Assembly (NCBI GenBank): GCA_016210895.1
Contig: JACQTG010000303.1
Location: 1-11,554 of the forward strand
From: Acidobacteriota bacterium
Lineage (GTDB): Bacteria; Acidobacteriota; Terriglobia; Acidoferrales; 2-02-FULL-67-57
Reading direction: 5' to 3'
DNA: 11,554 nt
The notes beneath the pieces were generated by a model. The model saw only the letters and a program-made list of their open reading frames with translations. It did no database searches and was not told the origin of the DNA. Below are positions 1-7,329 of this stretch, in pieces. Within the stretch, counting starts at the first letter, position 1; each line of letters begins with the position of its first letter. Made by a program: the position numbers and the translations under genes.

Positions 1-237
1 GGGCTCGGCATTTCGCCTGAGAAACGCCCGCTTCGGCCCCACCTGACCCTCGGCCGCTTCCGTACCCCCCGGCGCGACCCGCGCCTCGCGCAAGTGGTTC
101 TGGACTTAGCTGACCGGGAGTTGGCCCGGCAGACGGTGCGTGAGTTTTTCCTCTTCCAGAGCCGGCTTTCGCGCGAGGGCGCTGAGTACAGCAAGCTCAA
201 GCGCTTCGAGTTTGCCCGCCCCAGGCATGGGCTGTGA
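1..237 (+). CDS. thpR: RNA 2',3'-cyclic phosphodiesterase, 3' end only
   Basis: The last 78 codons of a gene whose start lies before the window; the stop is TGA at 235-237. The visible part contains PHLTLGR (residues 13-19 of the fragment), which is the second HxT motif of the 2H phosphoesterase superfamily, and ends with a block typical of bacterial 2'-5' RNA ligase-like proteins (FLFQSRLSREGAEYSKLKRF). The family hydrolyses 2',3'-cyclic phosphate ends of RNA and ligates 2'-5' ends in vitro; its role in the cell is poorly known. The first HxT motif must lie upstream and cannot be checked. The next gene starts 79 bases later behind its own promoter, so the two are probably separate units. Confidence 0.85.
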   Translation, partial: GLGISPEKRPLRPHLTLGRFRTPRRDPRLAQVVLDLADRELARQTVREFFLFQSRLSREGAEYSKLKRFEFARPRHGL

Positions 238-269
238 GTGTTCGAGCTTGGCGCTGGGGTACGCCGGCG

Positions 270-298
270 TTGATTTAGGCCTCTCCTTCGGCTAGAAT
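270..298 (+). promoter_or_regulatory. Sigma-70-type promoter for the HD-GYP gene
   Basis: TTGATT (270-275) and TAGAAT (293-298) are separated by exactly 17 bases. They match the housekeeping consensus at four and five of six positions. Transcription would start near 305, leaving a leader of only about a dozen bases before the ATG at 317 and no Shine-Dalgarno sequence in it. Confidence 0.6.
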
Positions 299-316
299 AG
301 GGCCAACTTTTCCCGC

Positions 317-2122
317 ATGACTAGGGGAGTAAACAACCTGCGACAAGCCGTCCACGAATTCTTCCATTCGTTCCTCCCCAAGCGCATTCCTATTCTTTAT
401 CTCGTGCTCTCGGTCCTGGTGCTGTTGAGCGTGGTGCCGCTGCTCTTTTACAGTCGCGTCGTGGCTACGCAAAACCGACAAGAGCTCGAGACCAACGAAC
501 GGCTGCTGCAAAACACCATTACCCGCTCGGTCGCCGAGGAGATTCGCCTCTACCGCAACAACTTGCTGACGCAGGTCGAATCATTGGTGCGATTGCTGGA
601 AGCGAGCGCCGGCATTGAGGATGTGGGCAATCCGGTACGAGAAAAGGGCTTGCGCGAGGCCACGGAAAACTTCATCCGCTCCACGGAGAACGTTCTCTAC
701 GTCGCCATCGTCAACCCGCAGCTTCGGGGTATTCAGGCCGGCAGCCCCACGCCCCAGGAAGACCTGTTTTTCCGCCGCATCATGGATCGTGCCGCCGAGG
801 CCGCCCACCAGGGAATGCAATTCCATGGCGGAGCCATGGTCGTCCAGCGCGGCCAGGAAAAAATTCCCGTGATGTTGCTGGCCATACCGCTGGTGCACCA
901 GCGACAAGAAAAAGGGATGATTGCCGCGCTCGTGCGCTTGAATCCGATCCAGGTGCGGCTGAAGCAATCCAGCCAATGGCTCGCAGACGCCAAGCGCTGG
1001 AGCCTGGTCACCTATGTGGTGGATCGCGCCGGACGGCTCGTGCTGGGTCCGGATGAAGAGAATTACCCCGTCGGCCAGGATATGACCGATGTGCCCATTG
1101 TGCAGGATTTCCTTTCCGGCAGCACGCTGACCACCGTCACGACTACCTTCCAGCTGGAGAGGAACAACCGCCGCACGGAGATGCTCGGTACCTTCGCGCC
1201 GGTAGTGGAACTCGACTGGGGCGTGATCGCTCAGAAGCCCACCGCCGACGCTTTTCGCGTAGCTATTCAGATGGAGCGCTCGGCGCTGGGGCTTGCCCTG
1301 GTCACGATCCTGCTAAGCGTACTCATCGGCTACATCTCGGCCCAACGGATTACCACCCCCATTCAGCATCTCGCCCAATCCACACGCGCCATCGCCAAAG
1401 GGGACTTCTCCCGCCGCGTCACGTTGACCAGTCGAACCGAAATCGGCGAACTGGCCCAGACCTTCAACCTGATGACGGATGACCTGGAGCGGTACGTCGA
1501 GCGACTCAAGCAGGCAGCGCAGGAAAACCACGAGCTCTTCCTCGGCTCCATTCGCACCCTGGGCGCCGCCATCGACGAGAAAGACCCCTACACCCGCGGC
1601 CACTCCGGCCGCGTGGCCAAGTACTCCGTCATCCTGGCCGAAGCCATGGGTCTGCCGGAAGAGGAAGTGTATAAGATCCGCATTTCCGCCATGCTCCACG
1701 ACGTCGGCAAAATCGGCATCGACGACCGCATCCTGAAGAAGCCCACCGGCCTGACCGCCGAAGAATTCGAGGTGATGAAGCAGCATACCATTAAAGGCGC
1801 CAACATCATCCGGCCGGTCGCCCAGCTACGGGAAATGCTGCCGGGCATCGAGTACCACCACGAAAGTCGCGACGGCAACGGCTACCCCTACGGGCTCAAG
1901 AGCGAAGAAATCCCACTGATGGCCCGCGTCATCGCCGTGGCTGACACGCTCGACGCCATGACCACCAACCGCCCCTACCAGGCGGCCATGGAGCTGGAAA
2001 TGGCCTTGGAGAAAATCAAGGCCCTGGTGGGGAAAAAGTTCGACCCCGATGTTGTGGCTGCGTTGGAGAAGGCTGTCTCCACGGGTCGCCTGAAGCTCAC
2101 CCCGCAAATGGTGGAAGTCTAG
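317..2122 (+). CDS. Membrane HAMP/HD-GYP cyclic-di-GMP phosphodiesterase
   Basis: 601 residues. A short cytoplasmic N-terminus is followed by a membrane helix at about 24-45, an extracytoplasmic sensor region at about 46-320 (probably Cache-like, not clearly assignable), a second helix at about 322-343, a HAMP linker at about 344-396 and an HD-GYP domain at about 405-590. The HD-GYP metal and signature residues are intact: HD at 461-462 in HDVGKIGI, H490, HHE at 514-516, DGNGYP at 519-524 and D543. Such proteins cleave cyclic di-GMP at the inner membrane in response to an external signal, favouring motility over biofilm. No diguanylate cyclase, receiver or kinase domain is present. The ATG at 317 has no clear ribosome-binding site; a GGGGAG lies just inside the gene, but no ATG, GTG or TTG start follows it at a suitable distance. 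Confidence 0.93.
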   Translation: MTRGVNNLRQAVHEFFHSFLPKRIPILYLVLSVLVLLSVVPLLFYSRVVATQNRQELETNERLLQNTITRSVAEEIRLYRNNLLTQVESLVRLLEASAGIEDVGNPVREKGLREATENFIRSTENVLYVAIVNPQLRGIQAGSPTPQEDLFFRRIMDRAAEAAHQGMQFHGGAMVVQRGQEKIPVMLLAIPLVHQRQEKGMIAALVRLNPIQVRLKQSSQWLADAKRWSLVTYVVDRAGRLVLGPDEENYPVGQDMTDVPIVQDFLSGSTLTTVTTTFQLERNNRRTEMLGTFAPVVELDWGVIAQKPTADAFRVAIQMERSALGLALVTILLSVLIGYISAQRITTPIQHLAQSTRAIAKGDFSRRVTLTSRTEIGELAQTFNLMTDDLERYVERLKQAAQENHELFLGSIRTLGAAIDEKDPYTRGHSGRVAKYSVILAEAMGLPEEEVYKIRISAMLHDVGKIGIDDRILKKPTGLTAEEFEVMKQHTIKGANIIRPVAQLREMLPGIEYHHESRDGNGYPYGLKSEEIPLMARVIAVADTLDAMTTNRPYQAAMELEMALEKIKALVGKKFDPDVVAALEKAVSTGRLKLTPQMVEV

Positions 2123-2196
2123 CCCCGCCAGAAGCCGTTCTCGCGACGCCCCCTCCAGAACCATTCACTCCCAGCCCTACCCGGGTCTGCTGCCTC

Positions 2197-2205
2197 TGTT
2201 AGAAT
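2197..2205 (+). promoter_or_regulatory. Extended -10 promoter for the ftsY-ribD-ribE unit
   Basis: TGTTAGAAT combines a TG dinucleotide one base upstream with a TAGAAT hexamer (2200-2205), an extended -10 element. No convincing -35 box lies 16-18 bases upstream (CTACCC), as is common for extended -10 promoters. Transcription would start near 2212, about 26 bases before the ftsY ATG. The hexamer is the same as the one before the HD-GYP gene. Confidence 0.45.
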
Positions 2206-2237
2206 AGCCTGGATTCGTCCGACTGGGTGCAGTCGAC

Positions 2238-3194
2238 ATGAGCGAGGACAACCGGGGATGGCTGGGTCGCATGCAGCGCGCCGTAGCTCGCACACGCGAG
2301 CAGTTCAGCGAGCACCTAGATGAGCTGCTGCGGGGCCCGAAGGCAATTCCGCCAGAGCGACTAGAAGAGCTGGAAGCGGTCCTGTTGGCCGCCGACGTGG
2401 GCACCACCACCACCCGCGAAGTCCTCGAACACCTGCGGGAACGGCTCGCACGAAATGAACTGGCCGACGGAGCGGCGCTGCGTGCGGCGCTCCACCATGA
2501 GCTGACCTGTGCCCTGCGCTCCACAGACGACCGTCTGCCAGCATCCTCCTCCGCGGAGCGGCCCTTTGTGATCTTTTTTGTCGGAGTGAACGGGACTGGT
2601 AAGACGACCAGCCTTGCCAAGCTAACTCACCGCTGGCAGGAGCAAGGCGACCGGGTGCTCCTGTGTGCCGCCGATACCTTCCGCGCGGCTGCGGGTGAGC
2701 AACTGGAAACCTGGGCCGGGCGGCTGGGATGCGAAATCTTGCGGCCCAAGCCCGGGAGTGACCCGGCAGCCGCTGTCTTCGATGCCATCAGGGCCGCACA
2801 GCAGCGAGGCTTGGATGCTGTCTTCGTAGACACGGCGGGCCGCTTGCACACCAAAGCCAACTTGATGGCAGAACTCGAAAAAATGAAGCGCACCGCACAG
2901 AAACTCCTGCCCTCGGCTCCCCACGAGATTCTGCTCGTGCTCGATGCCACTACCGGCCAGAACGGCTTGGCCCAAGCGCGCGAGTTCACCCAGCGCATCG
3001 GAGTCACAGGAGTTGTGTTGACCAAGATTGATGGTACGGCTAAAGGCGGCATCACCATCGCCATCGCGCGTGCGCTCGCGCTGCCTATCCGTTACCTGGG
3101 CACCGGCGAGCAGCTCGATGACCTGGTCGAGTTTGACGCCAAAGCCTTTGTAGACTCCCTGCTCGCGGCTCCAGGGAGCGAGGCCCGGACGTAG
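2238..3194 (+). CDS. ftsY: Signal recognition particle receptor FtsY
   Basis: 318 residues: an SRP-type GTPase with an N-domain helical bundle at about 10-95 and a G-domain at about 108-305. Visible GTPase motifs are the P-loop GVNGTGKTT (116-124), DTFRAAAGEQL (146-156), DTAGR (198-202) and TKIDG (262-266), followed by KGG (269-271). The insertion-box region and the order of motifs fit FtsY rather than Ffh, and there is no methionine-rich M domain. FtsY docks ribosome-SRP complexes to the SecYEG translocon at the inner membrane. The long acidic N-terminal A domain of E. coli FtsY is absent, as in many bacteria; membrane contact would then rely on the first basic helix. The stop lies four bases before the ribD start, so the genes are probably co-transcribed and coupled. 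Confidence 0.95.
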   Translation: MSEDNRGWLGRMQRAVARTREQFSEHLDELLRGPKAIPPERLEELEAVLLAADVGTTTTREVLEHLRERLARNELADGAALRAALHHELTCALRSTDDRLPASSSAERPFVIFFVGVNGTGKTTSLAKLTHRWQEQGDRVLLCAADTFRAAAGEQLETWAGRLGCEILRPKPGSDPAAAVFDAIRAAQQRGLDAVFVDTAGRLHTKANLMAELEKMKRTAQKLLPSAPHEILLVLDATTGQNGLAQAREFTQRIGVTGVVLTKIDGTAKGGITIAIARALALPIRYLGTGEQLDDLVEFDAKAFVDSLLAAPGSEART

Positions 3195-3198
3195 GACT

Positions 3199-4323
3199 AT
3201 GCCTACCCGCGTCGAACTGCGCACAAACAGCGAGTGGTTGGCGCAAGCCCTCCGGCTCGCGGCCGACGGGCATGGGCTCGCCAGCCCCAATCCGTTGGTC
3301 GGTGCGGTTGTCGTACGCGCGGGCGAAGTCGTCGGACAAGGGTTTCACACCTACGACGGCATCAAGCACGCGGAAGTTTTGGCCCTCGAACAGGCTGGCG
3401 CGCACGCTCGGGGCGCCACTCTCTATACCAACCTCGAGCCCTGCTGCCACACCGGCCGGACGCCACCCTGCGTCGAAGCCATCCAAACCGCCGGGGTGAC
3501 GCGCGTAGTGGCAGCCATGGCCGACCCCAATTCGCGAGTCAGCGGGCGGGGATTTGAGCTCCTGCGGGCCGCGGGTCTGGAGGTCGAGGTGGGCGTGCAC
3601 GAAGAAGAAGCCCGGCGATTGAACGAGGCCTTTGCCTGCTACATCCGCGCCGGGCGTCCCCACGTGACCGTGAAAGCCGCGCTTACGCTCGACGGCAAGA
3701 TTGCGAACGACACTGGCAACGCACGGTGGATCACCTCGGATGAGTCGCGCGCGTTTGTGCAGACCTTGCGTCACCAGCACGACGCCATCCTCGCCGGGGT
3801 TGGCACCGTGCTTGCCGATGACCCGCTCCTCACCGACCGCAGCGGACGCCCCCGGCGACGCCCGCTGCTGCGTGTCGTGCTCGACACACGGCTGCGCATC
3901 CCGCTGGAGTCGCAACTCGTGCGCACCGCCGCCAACGACGTGCTGGTCTTTACTTCCGAAGATGCTTCGCCCGGCAAGCGCCGCGAGCTGGAAGCCCGCG
4001 CCGTCCAGGTTGAATGCATTCGGGAGTTGGATGGCAAGCTGGCGTTCGGCGTCATCCTGCGCCGCCTAGCGGCACGAGAAATCACGAGCGTGCTGGTCGA
4101 GGGAGGCGCACAAGTCTACGCCAATGCGCTCGAGGCCAGCTTGGTCGACAAGGTGTTTCTCTTCTACGCACCGAAGTTTCTCGGTGACCGTTCCCTGCCC
4201 TTGTTGGCGCCTGGGCGCGACTGGGCGGAAGGGCCCACGACCCTGCTCCATTATCGCTTGCACCGCTTCGGCCCTGATTTTGCCGTGGAAGGTTACCTGC
4301 GCGATGTTTACGGGGATCATTGA
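3199..4323 (+). CDS. ribD: Bifunctional pyrimidine deaminase/reductase RibD
   Basis: 374 residues, the normal length for the two-domain enzyme. The N-terminal zinc deaminase (about 10-150) shows HAE at 57-59 and PCCHTGRTPPC at 81-91, supplying the zinc ligands H57, C82 and C91 and the proton-shuttle glutamate E59. The C-terminal reductase domain (about 155-370) begins VTVKAALTLDGKIA and contains the NADPH-domain block around DAILAGVGTVLADDPLLT (195-212) and VLVEGGA (298-304). It deaminates the GTP-derived pyrimidine and then reduces the ribosyl side chain, the second and third steps of riboflavin synthesis. The gene starts four bases after ftsY and its last 20 bases overlap ribE, which points to translational coupling. 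No FMN riboswitch was recognised upstream. Confidence 0.95.
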   Translation: MPTRVELRTNSEWLAQALRLAADGHGLASPNPLVGAVVVRAGEVVGQGFHTYDGIKHAEVLALEQAGAHARGATLYTNLEPCCHTGRTPPCVEAIQTAGVTRVVAAMADPNSRVSGRGFELLRAAGLEVEVGVHEEEARRLNEAFACYIRAGRPHVTVKAALTLDGKIANDTGNARWITSDESRAFVQTLRHQHDAILAGVGTVLADDPLLTDRSGRPRRRPLLRVVLDTRLRIPLESQLVRTAANDVLVFTSEDASPGKRRELEARAVQVECIRELDGKLAFGVILRRLAAREITSVLVEGGAQVYANALEASLVDKVFLFYAPKFLGDRSLPLLAPGRDWAEGPTTLLHYRLHRFGPDFAVEGYLRDVYGDH

Positions 4324-4957
4324 AGAAGTAGGGCGCGTGGGGCGCCTCGCTGTCTCAGCCAGCGGCGGCACGCTAGAGGTGGAAGCCCACAAAGTGATGG
4401 ACCGGTTGGCCGTCGGCTCAAGCATTGCCATCAATGGAGTCTGCCTGACAGTAACTGCACGCACAGAAAAGAGTTTCACCTCTGACCTTTCCGAGGAAAC
4501 GGTGAAGCGGACGAGCTTCAGCGTATTGAAACCCGGCCGTGTGGTGAACCTGGAGTTGCCGCTCACGCCGACGACGCCGCTAGGCGGCCACATTGTCCAA
4601 GGCCACGTGGATGGTACCGGTAAGTTTCGCGCGCTCGAGCCAGCGGGGGAGGGCTGGTGGCTGCGGGTGCACGTGCCGGAAACCTTGACGCGCTATCTGG
4701 CCGAGAAAGGCTCCGTGGCGATTGACGGCATCAGCCTGACGGTGGCTGCCATGGCGGGAACCGAGTTGGCCGTTGCCATCATCCCCTACACGTTCGAAAA
4801 CACCAACCTGAGAACGCTCGAGCCGGGCGAGCCGGTCAACCTTGAATGTGACGTGCTGGCGAAATACGTGGAAAAGTTGCTCGAGGAGCGCATCGCCGCG
4901 CGCCGCGCTCCAGCCGCGGCGATTACACTGGCTCGTCTGCGCGAGGAGGGCTTCTAA
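4304..4957 (+). CDS. ribE: Riboflavin synthase, alpha-type
   Basis: 217 residues starting with MFTGIIEEVG, the invariant family start, which fixes the start at 4304 inside the end of ribD; a longer in-frame opening upstream is only ribD read out of frame. Two lumazine-binding beta-barrel repeats are visible: residues about 1-97 with INGVCLTV, and about 98-195 with GGHIVQGHVDG and IDGISLTV. The enzyme is a soluble trimer that dismutates two 6,7-dimethyl-8-ribityllumazine molecules to riboflavin. The C-terminal tail of about 20 residues after KYVEKLL is alanine- and arginine-rich. Lumazine synthase (ribH) is not in the window. The gene is usually named ribE or ribC depending on the species. Confidence 0.95.
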   Translation: MFTGIIEEVGRVGRLAVSASGGTLEVEAHKVMDRLAVGSSIAINGVCLTVTARTEKSFTSDLSEETVKRTSFSVLKPGRVVNLELPLTPTTPLGGHIVQGHVDGTGKFRALEPAGEGWWLRVHVPETLTRYLAEKGSVAIDGISLTVAAMAGTELAVAIIPYTFENTNLRTLEPGEPVNLECDVLAKYVEKLLEERIAARRAPAAAITLARLREEGF

Positions 4958-4960
4958 GCT

Positions 4961-5119
4961 GTGCCCCGCGCAAGAGGCAACGTCCGGCGGAAAACAAGGC
5001 GCAAGAAAACCCGCGCACGATCCAACCGCGTCATCGAATTTTTCTCAACGCAGGAAGACGGCGGCCGGTTCCGCGTGTACCTCCCCCCAAGCTGGAGACA
5101 GCGAAAGCCCAGCGCCTAA
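4961..5119 (+). CDS. Small very basic protein, function unknown
   Basis: A 52-residue reading frame from GTG at 4961 to TAA at 5117-5119. It is supported by a strong Shine-Dalgarno sequence AGGAGGG (4944-4950), ten bases upstream and inside the end of ribE. It starts three bases after the ribE stop and fills the gap up to the convergent transporter gene, whose stop is at 5124. The first 23 residues are strongly basic (arginine and lysine, with RRKTRRKKTRARSNR); the rest, VIEFFSTQEDGGRFRVYLPPSW, reads like a small folded strand pair. Overall 17 of 52 residues are arginine or lysine, suggesting nucleic acid binding, but I recognise no family. The frame could be chance in GC-rich DNA; the good ribosome site and position are the main support. 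Confidence 0.42.
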   Translation: MPRARGNVRRKTRRKKTRARSNRVIEFFSTQEDGGRFRVYLPPSWRQRKPSA

Positions 5120-5123
5120 GACC

Positions 5124-6380
5124 TCACGGACGTTCCAGGCCGCCGCCGGCCTGTGCGTCAGCCCGCTTCAGCAGGATGGCGAAGACGAACCCCACCACGC
5201 CCAGCCCGGCAAAGACGACCATCCCCCCTGTGTAGGTGTGCGTCACATCCCGCAGCCAGCCTACCAGCCACGGGAAGGTGGCCAGCCCGATGTTCTGAAT
5301 CATCGTCATCAGCCCAAAGGCCGTGCCAACGTTCTTGGGCTCGACGATCAGCGGCACCGCCGGCCACAACGCCGCCGGGACGAGCGAGAAGGCAAAGCCG
5401 ATGAGGGCCATGGGCGCGAGGGGGGAAAGTGTGGTCAGCCCCATCGTCAAGTAGCAGGGAATGAGAAGCACGGCGCCCACCATCATCATCGTGCCGCGTC
5501 GGCCAATCCGGTCCACCGCCCGGCCGAGGATGGGCGATAGAATCATGGAGGCAAAGATGACGATGCTGGTGATGCGACCCGCGGTCATCACCGGATAGCC
5601 CCACTTGTCGTGGAAGAAGTCGGTCGAGAAGGCGGTGAAAGGAAAAATGGCCGAATAGAAGGTCACGCACAGTGCAGTGACAAACCAGTAGGAACGATTG
5701 AACTGTTTGACGTCCGCCAGAACGATTTTGTCTCCGGCCGCCCCCTCACTCAATACGACGCGGCCCCGGGCGCGCTGCTCTAAATAGACGTAGACTAGGT
5801 TGGACACCAGCGAAAACCCACAGAGTGCAGCCGCCACCCACAGGGCAATCCGCCAGCTTTGAAACTGCTCGGCGATCCAGGCTTCCGTGTTGAAGCTGAA
5901 CAACGTACCCAGGCGCATGAACGTCAGGCTCAGTCCGAAGGCAAAGGCCAGTTCCCTCCCCTTGAACCATTTCGCCAGGATGGCGCTCTGGCAGACAATC
6001 AGCGACTCCGCCCCGATGCCGAAGATGACGCGCCCAGCCAGCATCAGCCAGAAGAGCGGCGCCAGGGCCACCAGGGAGGCCCCGAGAACGATCAGGGCGG
6101 AAAACACCAGACTCATCACCCGCGTACCAAGGCGGTCGATGAGGAAGCCGCCGATAAACACCATGATGACGTTTGGCCAGCTATAGAAGCTGTAGAGCAT
6201 CCCGATCTGCTCCCGGCCGATCCCCATGCCTTCGATCATCAGCGGGGCAAGGGCACCGATGCTGTCGTAGGCAAAATAGTTCCCGACGAGCATCAGGCTG
6301 ACAAAGAGGAGAATCGTGAAGCGGTAGGCAGCGCGGGCGGGATGAAACCAGTCGGACGCGCCTGAGTCGTTCTGCGTCAC
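5124..6380 (-). CDS. Major facilitator superfamily transporter, MFSD1-like
   Basis: 418 residues with about 12 predicted membrane helices between about 20 and 405. MFS motif A occurs in each half: GGFLIDRLGTR (77-87) and GRAVDRIGRRG (286-296). The block PAALWPAVPLIV (335-346), followed by VGTAFGLMTMIQNIGLA, resembles the MFSD1 family, whose animal members export dipeptides from lysosomes; substrate here is unknown. The frame is open up to 6494, but that extension overlaps the ATPase gene and is arginine-rich junk-like sequence. The GTG at 6380 is chosen because it follows the ATPase stop by 32 bases and has GGAGAAG (6400-6394) 13 bases upstream, a slightly long spacing. Probably co-transcribed with the ATPase; the convergent partner is the small ORF ending at 5119. 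Confidence 0.85.
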   Translation of the reverse strand: MTQNDSGASDWFHPARAAYRFTILLFVSLMLVGNYFAYDSIGALAPLMIEGMGIGREQIGMLYSFYSWPNVIMVFIGGFLIDRLGTRVMSLVFSALIVLGASLVALAPLFWLMLAGRVIFGIGAESLIVCQSAILAKWFKGRELAFAFGLSLTFMRLGTLFSFNTEAWIAEQFQSWRIALWVAAALCGFSLVSNLVYVYLEQRARGRVVLSEGAAGDKIVLADVKQFNRSYWFVTALCVTFYSAIFPFTAFSTDFFHDKWGYPVMTAGRITSIVIFASMILSPILGRAVDRIGRRGTMMMVGAVLLIPCYLTMGLTTLSPLAPMALIGFAFSLVPAALWPAVPLIVEPKNVGTAFGLMTMIQNIGLATFPWLVGWLRDVTHTYTGGMVVFAGLGVVGFVFAILLKRADAQAGGGLERP

Positions 6381-6412
6381 GGAGTTCGTGTGGCTTCTCC
6401 TTCGCCGACCCC

Positions 6413-7183
6413 TCAGCTCCCGGCCGCGCCCCCAACGGGCAGGGCGTCGAGCAAGCGGAAGTCGCGGATGGCCTCCTCCTCGGCTTGTTCCCACTCGGCC
6501 ACCGTGCCGAAGAACGCCACTCGCCCTTCATGCAGGAACACCATGCGGTCAGCCAGCCGCGTGGCCAACTGGACATCGTGGGTGACGACGACCGAGGTCT
6601 TGTGAAGCTTTTCCTTTAGTTTGCAGATCAGCTCGGTGATGGTCTGGACCATGATCGGATCCACCATGGTTGTTGGTTCGTCGTAGAGCACGACCTCCGG
6701 CTCCGCCGCCAGCGCCCGGGCAATCGCCACCGCACGCTTCATCCCGGTTGAGAGGTCAGCCGGCATATGGTGAGCATAGTCCTCCAACCCAACCTCTTCC
6801 AACAGTTCGAACACGCGACGCTGCTTGTCTTCCTCACTCAGGTCTTCACGTTTTTCGAGGGGAAACCCGACATTCTCCGCCACCGTGAGCGAGTCAAACA
6901 AAGCGCCGGATTGAAACACCATTGCCACGCGCTTGCGGATCTCCGTCAGCTCATCCTCGCTGACATCGGTAATATCTCGGCCTGCTACCCACACGCGCCC
7001 CCTGTCGGGTTTGAGGAAGCCGACGATGTGCTTGAGGGTGACACTCTTGCCCACACCGCTCCGGCCCAGAATGGCAATCGTCTCAGCCGGACCCACGTCG
7101 AAGCTGATGTCAATCAGAACGGGCAAGCCGTTGAACGACTTGTATACGTGCTCAAACTGGATGTAGGGCGCGTCGCCACTCAT
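6413..7183 (-). CDS. ABC transporter ATPase, MlaF/Ttg2A type
   Basis: 256 residues, the usual size. It shows Walker A GRSGVGKS (40-47), the Q-loop Q91, an ABC signature LSTGM (144-148), Walker B VVLYDEP (164-170) and the switch histidine H202. The sequences GRSGVGKSVTLKHIVGFLKPD and FQSGALFDSLTVAENVGFPL are characteristic of MlaF-like ATPases, which power phospholipid or hydrophobic solute movement between inner and outer membranes through an MlaE permease and MlaD. In most MlaF proteins the signature is LSGGM and Walker B is followed by EPTSGLDPI; here they read LSTGM and EPTTMVDPI. No MlaE or MlaD gene is adjacent; the next gene is an MFS carrier. GAGGAG lies four bases before the ATG. Confidence 0.9.
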   Translation of the reverse strand: MSGDAPYIQFEHVYKSFNGLPVLIDISFDVGPAETIAILGRSGVGKSVTLKHIVGFLKPDRGRVWVAGRDITDVSEDELTEIRKRVAMVFQSGALFDSLTVAENVGFPLEKREDLSEEDKQRRVFELLEEVGLEDYAHHMPADLSTGMKRAVAIARALAAEPEVVLYDEPTTMVDPIMVQTITELICKLKEKLHKTSVVVTHDVQLATRLADRMVFLHEGRVAFFGTVAEWEQAEEEAIRDFRLLDALPVGGAAGS

Positions 7184-7204
7184 CTGTCTCCTCGAGCGAG
7201 CCGT

Positions 7205-7233
7205 ATTGTTCCTGATTCCCCCAGCAAAAGCAA
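7205..7233 (-). promoter_or_regulatory. Possible promoter for the ATPase-transporter unit
   Basis: Read on the minus strand, TTGCTT (7233-7228) and AACAAT (7210-7205) are spaced by 17 bases, with an expected start near 7198 and the ATG at 7183. Matches to consensus are only three and four of six, so this is a weak candidate in the divergent gap between the ATPase gene and the peroxiredoxin-like gene. Confidence 0.25.
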
Positions 7234-7329
7234 ACCATGGACATCGCAGGAGAGTAAGTCTTTATGAACGCTCGGATTTCTGGTACATCTAATCACCCGA
7301 TACCAGGATAGGCACCGCAGGGTGACGAG

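Noticed and set aside
3085..3915. Minus-strand open frame (276 codons) opposite ftsY and ribD
   Set aside because: It is fully antisense to ftsY/ribD, with shadow-type composition and no motif.
4842..5540. Plus-strand open frame (232 codons) from inside ribE into the transporter gene
   Set aside because: It overlaps ribE and runs antisense to the MFS helices. Its translation is low-complexity (His, Gln, Pro), and the small frame 4961-5119 with a good ribosome site explains the gap better.
5859..6365. Plus-strand open frame (168 codons) opposite the MFS gene
   Set aside because: It is antisense to conserved MFS helices, and its charged low-complexity product shows no family.
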